Shown here: in pieces, positions 5,774 through 7,739 of the stretch
Numbering within the stretch: the first letter of the stretch is position 1
Layout: every line of letters starts with the position of its first letter
From: Actinomycetota bacterium
GTDB lineage: Bacteria > Actinomycetota > Actinomycetes > Actinomycetales > Microbacteriaceae
Assembly (NCBI GenBank): GCA_009703465.1
Contig: WLGC01000034.1
Coordinates: 1-7,739, forward strand
Direction: 5' to 3'
DNA length: 7,739 nt
Made by a program: the position numbers and the translations under genes
Notes under the pieces: generated by a model
What the model was told of the DNA's origin: nothing
The model's database searches: none
Seen by the model: only the letters and a program-made list of their open reading frames with translations

Positions 5774-7150
5774 TTGGCTGACCACAATTTTGACGTCGTA
5801 ATCCTTGGCGGAGGAAGTGGTGGCTATGCAGCTGCTCTTCGCTCGGCTCAGCTGGGAAAATCAGTTGCTCTTATCGAGAAAGACAAACTAGGTGGTACCT
5901 GTTTGCACCGCGGTTGCATCCCTACCAAGGCGCTACTGCACTCAGCGGAGATCGCTGACAACGTCAAAGACGCATCTCACTATGGAATTCAAGCCACTTT
6001 CGGCTCGATTGACATGCCAGCGGTAAATAAGTATCGCGATGGCATCGTGGACAAGCTTTTCAAGGGACTTACTGGTTTAGTGTCCTCAAAAAACATCACC
6101 GTTGTAGCCGGTGAGGGCAAGATGACTGGTCCACGTACCATTCAGGTCAACGGAGATAACTACACCGGGGCAAACCTTGTTCTGGCTTCAGGCTCTTATA
6201 GCCGAACGCTGCCGGGTCTTGAAATTGGCGGACGAGTAATCACATCTGAGCATGCACTGCAGCTTAACTTTGTTCCAAAAAGCGTAATTGTTTTGGGCGG
6301 CGGAGTTATCGGCGTTGAATTCGCATCTATCTGGAAATCATTTGGTACTGATGTGACCATTGTTGAAGGACTTCCCCACCTAATTCCAAACGAGGACGAA
6401 GCGCTGAGTAAAGCTCTAGAGCGCGCCTACCGTAAACGTGGAATTGACTTCAAGCTGGGCGTTAGATTCTCATCGGTTACTCAGTCAGACACTGGAGTTA
6501 CCGTCACACTAGAAAACGGTGACCAACTGCAGGCTGACTTGCTGTTAGTTGCTGTTGGTCGTGGGCCAAACACCGCCGGTCTTGGTTTTGAAGAGCAGGG
6601 TGTAGTTCTTGATCGTGGTTGGGTTCCAACCAATGATCGTTTGCAGACCAATCTGCCGAATGTTTATGCCGCAGGAGACATAGTTCCAGGGCTTCAGTTA
6701 GCACACCGCGGATTCCAACAGGGAATTTTCATCGCCGAAGAAATTGCCGGACTAAATCCAGCCACAATCGATGAAACAGGTATTCCTAAAGTTACTTACT
6801 GTGAGCCTGAAGTTGCGTCAGTTGGACTAAGTGAAATTCAGGCTGCAACAAAGTACGGTGCTGAAAACATCTCCACCTATGAGTATAACCTTGGTGGTAA
6901 CGGCAAGAGCCAAATTCTTGGCACCGCTGGATTTATCAAACTTATTCGCAAGAACAATGGGCCAGTAATTGGTGTTCATATGATTGGCTCACGCGTAGGC
7001 GAGCAAATCGGCGAAGGACAGTTAATTGTGAATTGGGAAGCATATCCTGAGGATGTCGCAACACTTGTTCACGCGCACCCAACCATGAACGAAGCAATCG
7101 GCGAGGCACACCTAGCTCTTGCCGGCAAACCACTTCACGCACACGCGTAA
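5774..7150 (+). CDS. lpdA: Dihydrolipoyl dehydrogenase (E3)
   Basis: This 458-aa FAD flavoprotein reoxidises the dihydrolipoyl groups of 2-oxo acid dehydrogenase complexes and passes electrons to NAD+. Seen in order: the FAD-binding motif GGGSGG (12-17), the redox-active disulfide C43/C48 in GGTCLHRGCIPTK, the NAD-binding GGGVIG (175-180) followed by E182, the second FAD motif in NVYAAGD (about 296-302), and a C-terminal dimerisation domain ending in the catalytic His-Glu pair H435/E440 (HAHPTMNEA). The protein is full length with every active residue present. It has no N-terminal lipoyl domain, unlike some pyruvate-dehydrogenase E3 proteins. Translation starts at TTG 5774 with GGGAG upstream. 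The E2 gene starts 29 nt after the stop with its own strong ribosome site, so the two are probably one operon and E3 and E2 are made together. Whether pepA is in the same transcript is unclear. Confidence 0.96.
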   Translation: MADHNFDVVILGGGSGGYAAALRSAQLGKSVALIEKDKLGGTCLHRGCIPTKALLHSAEIADNVKDASHYGIQATFGSIDMPAVNKYRDGIVDKLFKGLTGLVSSKNITVVAGEGKMTGPRTIQVNGDNYTGANLVLASGSYSRTLPGLEIGGRVITSEHALQLNFVPKSVIVLGGGVIGVEFASIWKSFGTDVTIVEGLPHLIPNEDEALSKALERAYRKRGIDFKLGVRFSSVTQSDTGVTVTLENGDQLQADLLLVAVGRGPNTAGLGFEEQGVVLDRGWVPTNDRLQTNLPNVYAAGDIVPGLQLAHRGFQQGIFIAEEIAGLNPATIDETGIPKVTYCEPEVASVGLSEIQAATKYGAENISTYEYNLGGNGKSQILGTAGFIKLIRKNNGPVIGVHMIGSRVGEQIGEGQLIVNWEAYPEDVATLVHAHPTMNEAIGEAHLALAGKPLHAHA

Positions 7151-7165
7151 ATTTAGTAATCCCAA

Positions 7166-7171
7166 AAGGAG
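7166..7171 (+). promoter_or_regulatory. Strong ribosome binding site of the E2 gene
   Basis: AAGGAG lies eight nt before the ATG at 7180, inside the 29-nt gap after lpd. It is the best Shine-Dalgarno in the window and fits high expression of E2, the core of the complex. Confidence 0.8.
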
Positions 7172-7179
7172 CAAAGTAG

Positions 7180-7739
7180 ATGAGCGAACAAGTAGTACTT
7201 CCAGCACTTGGTGAAAGCGTCACCGAGGGTACTGTCACTAGATGGTTAAAAAAAGTCGGCGATACAGTTGCCGTTGACGAGCCGCTAGTTGAGGTTTCTA
7301 CTGACAAAGTTGACACCGAGATTCCATCTCCAGTTGCCGGAGTGATTGAGCAAATCTTGGTTCAAGAGGATGAGACTGTTCAAGTTGGCGGCGTTCTAGT
7401 AATCATTGGTAGCGGCTCTAGCGCAGCGCCGACGGCAGCACCAGTTGTCGAAGCACCTGTTGCAGCCCCGGTTGCCCCGCCAGTTGTCGAAGCACCTGTT
7501 GCAGCCCCGGTTGCAGCCCCTGTTGCCCCACCTGTTGCGGCTCCAGTTGCACCACCTGTAGTAGCTGCTCCGGTAACAACTCCAGCACCAGCACCCGTTG
7601 CACCAGCAGCAAGTGCGCCTTCTAGCAGCAGTGATGCTGGTTATGTCACCCCACTGGTTAGAAAACTTGCCGCTGAAATTGGCATTGATCTTGCAAAGAT
7701 TTCAGGCACCGGTGTTGGTGGACGTATTCGTAAAGATGA
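7180..7739 (+). CDS. sucB: 2-oxo acid dehydrogenase E2 (dihydrolipoyl acyltransferase), 5' part only
   Basis: This is the first 186 residues of the acyltransferase core of a pyruvate or 2-oxoglutarate dehydrogenase complex; the gene continues past the right edge. Seen: one lipoyl domain (about 2-77) with the lipoylated lysine K43 in STDKVDTE, an Ala/Pro/Val-rich flexible linker (about 80-152), and the start of the peripheral-subunit-binding domain (155 on, [16 protein letters not shown] and GTGVGGRI), which holds E1/E3. The catalytic domain is out of view. In actinobacteria such genes are often labelled sucB, yet in Corynebacterium and Mycobacterium the equivalent protein (AceF/DlaT) serves pyruvate dehydrogenase and is shared with OdhA. 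The true substrate therefore cannot be read from this fragment. Actinobacterial E2 proteins often have two or three lipoyl domains; here the linker leads directly into the binding domain, so there is one. A 39-bp tandem duplication lies in the linker. Confidence 0.93.
   Translation, partial: MSEQVVLPALGESVTEGTVTRWLKKVGDTVAVDEPLVEVSTDKVDTEIPSPVAGVIEQILVQEDETVQVGGVLVIIGSGSSAAPTAAPVVEAPVAAPVAPPVVEAPVAAPVAAPVAPPVAAPVAPPVVAAPVTTPAPAPVAPAASAPSSSSDAGYVTPLVRKLAAEIGIDLAKISGTGVGGRIRKD
7441..7518 (+). repeat. 39-bp tandem duplication in the E2 linker
   Basis: Two adjacent 39-nt units (7441-7479 and 7480-7518) share their first 35 bases exactly and 36 of 39 overall. Each encodes 13 residues beginning [11 protein letters not shown], so the frame is kept. 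Further degenerate APVAPP units follow to about 7560. Near identity even at third codon positions points to a recent duplication. Confidence 0.9.

Noticed and set aside
6942..7316. 124-codon minus-strand frame across the lpd/E2 junction
   Set aside because: It overlaps the 3' end of lpd and the start of the lipoyl domain, both firmly identified on the plus strand; the translation is low-complexity Ser/Thr.
7418..7612. Gln/Leu-rich minus-strand frame over the E2 linker
   Set aside because: It is a shadow of the Ala/Pro/Val repeat; the repeat itself explains the open frame.

Overview
The window looks like an ordinary housekeeping stretch of an actinobacterial chromosome with moderate GC (near or a little under 50 % by eye). 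The best fit is a small-genome freshwater Microbacteriaceae of the Rhodoluna/Aquiluna ('Luna') type. The reasons are a long Lys/Ala-rich SigA of the actinobacterial HrdB/SigA kind, a MurT-type ligase, a PAC2-family protein, and an aminopeptidase gene next to the lipoamide dehydrogenase and E2 genes. The lineage is an inference from gene content, not from a marker comparison.

Layout. Positions 1-425 (minus) hold the N-terminal part of murT, whose 3' end lies beyond the left edge. It starts 7 nt after sigA (minus, 433 to about 2238), so the two are probably one transcript. Positions 2239-2471 form the sigA leader and the spacer to a divergent short-chain dehydrogenase (plus, 2472-3293). That gene runs tail to tail into a PAC2-family gene (minus, 3290-4216), and their stop codons share one CTAG. 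A 36-nt spacer separates the PAC2 gene from the divergent leucyl aminopeptidase pepA (plus, 4253-5728). Next come lpd (plus, 5774-7150) and the 5' part of the E2 acyltransferase gene sucB/dlaT (plus, 7180 to the right edge).

How the genes work together. Lpd (E3) and the lipoyl-bearing E2 are two components of the pyruvate/2-oxoglutarate dehydrogenase machinery, and their adjacency suggests co-expression. SigA is the primary sigma factor. MurT, with a GatD partner probably encoded further left, would amidate the peptidoglycan stem-peptide glutamate. The SDR and PAC2 proteins have no evident partner here.

I see no mobile element, CRISPR array, tRNA, rRNA, phage gene or defence system, and no convincing new system. 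The most interesting signals are small. Three genes without a clear Shine-Dalgarno have a TAGNNT hexamer exactly at -12 to -7 from the ATG, which suggests leaderless transcription. A nested hairpin lies in the sigA leader. The E2 linker carries a 39-bp tandem duplication. SigA has an unusually strong basic-then-acidic N-terminal extension.
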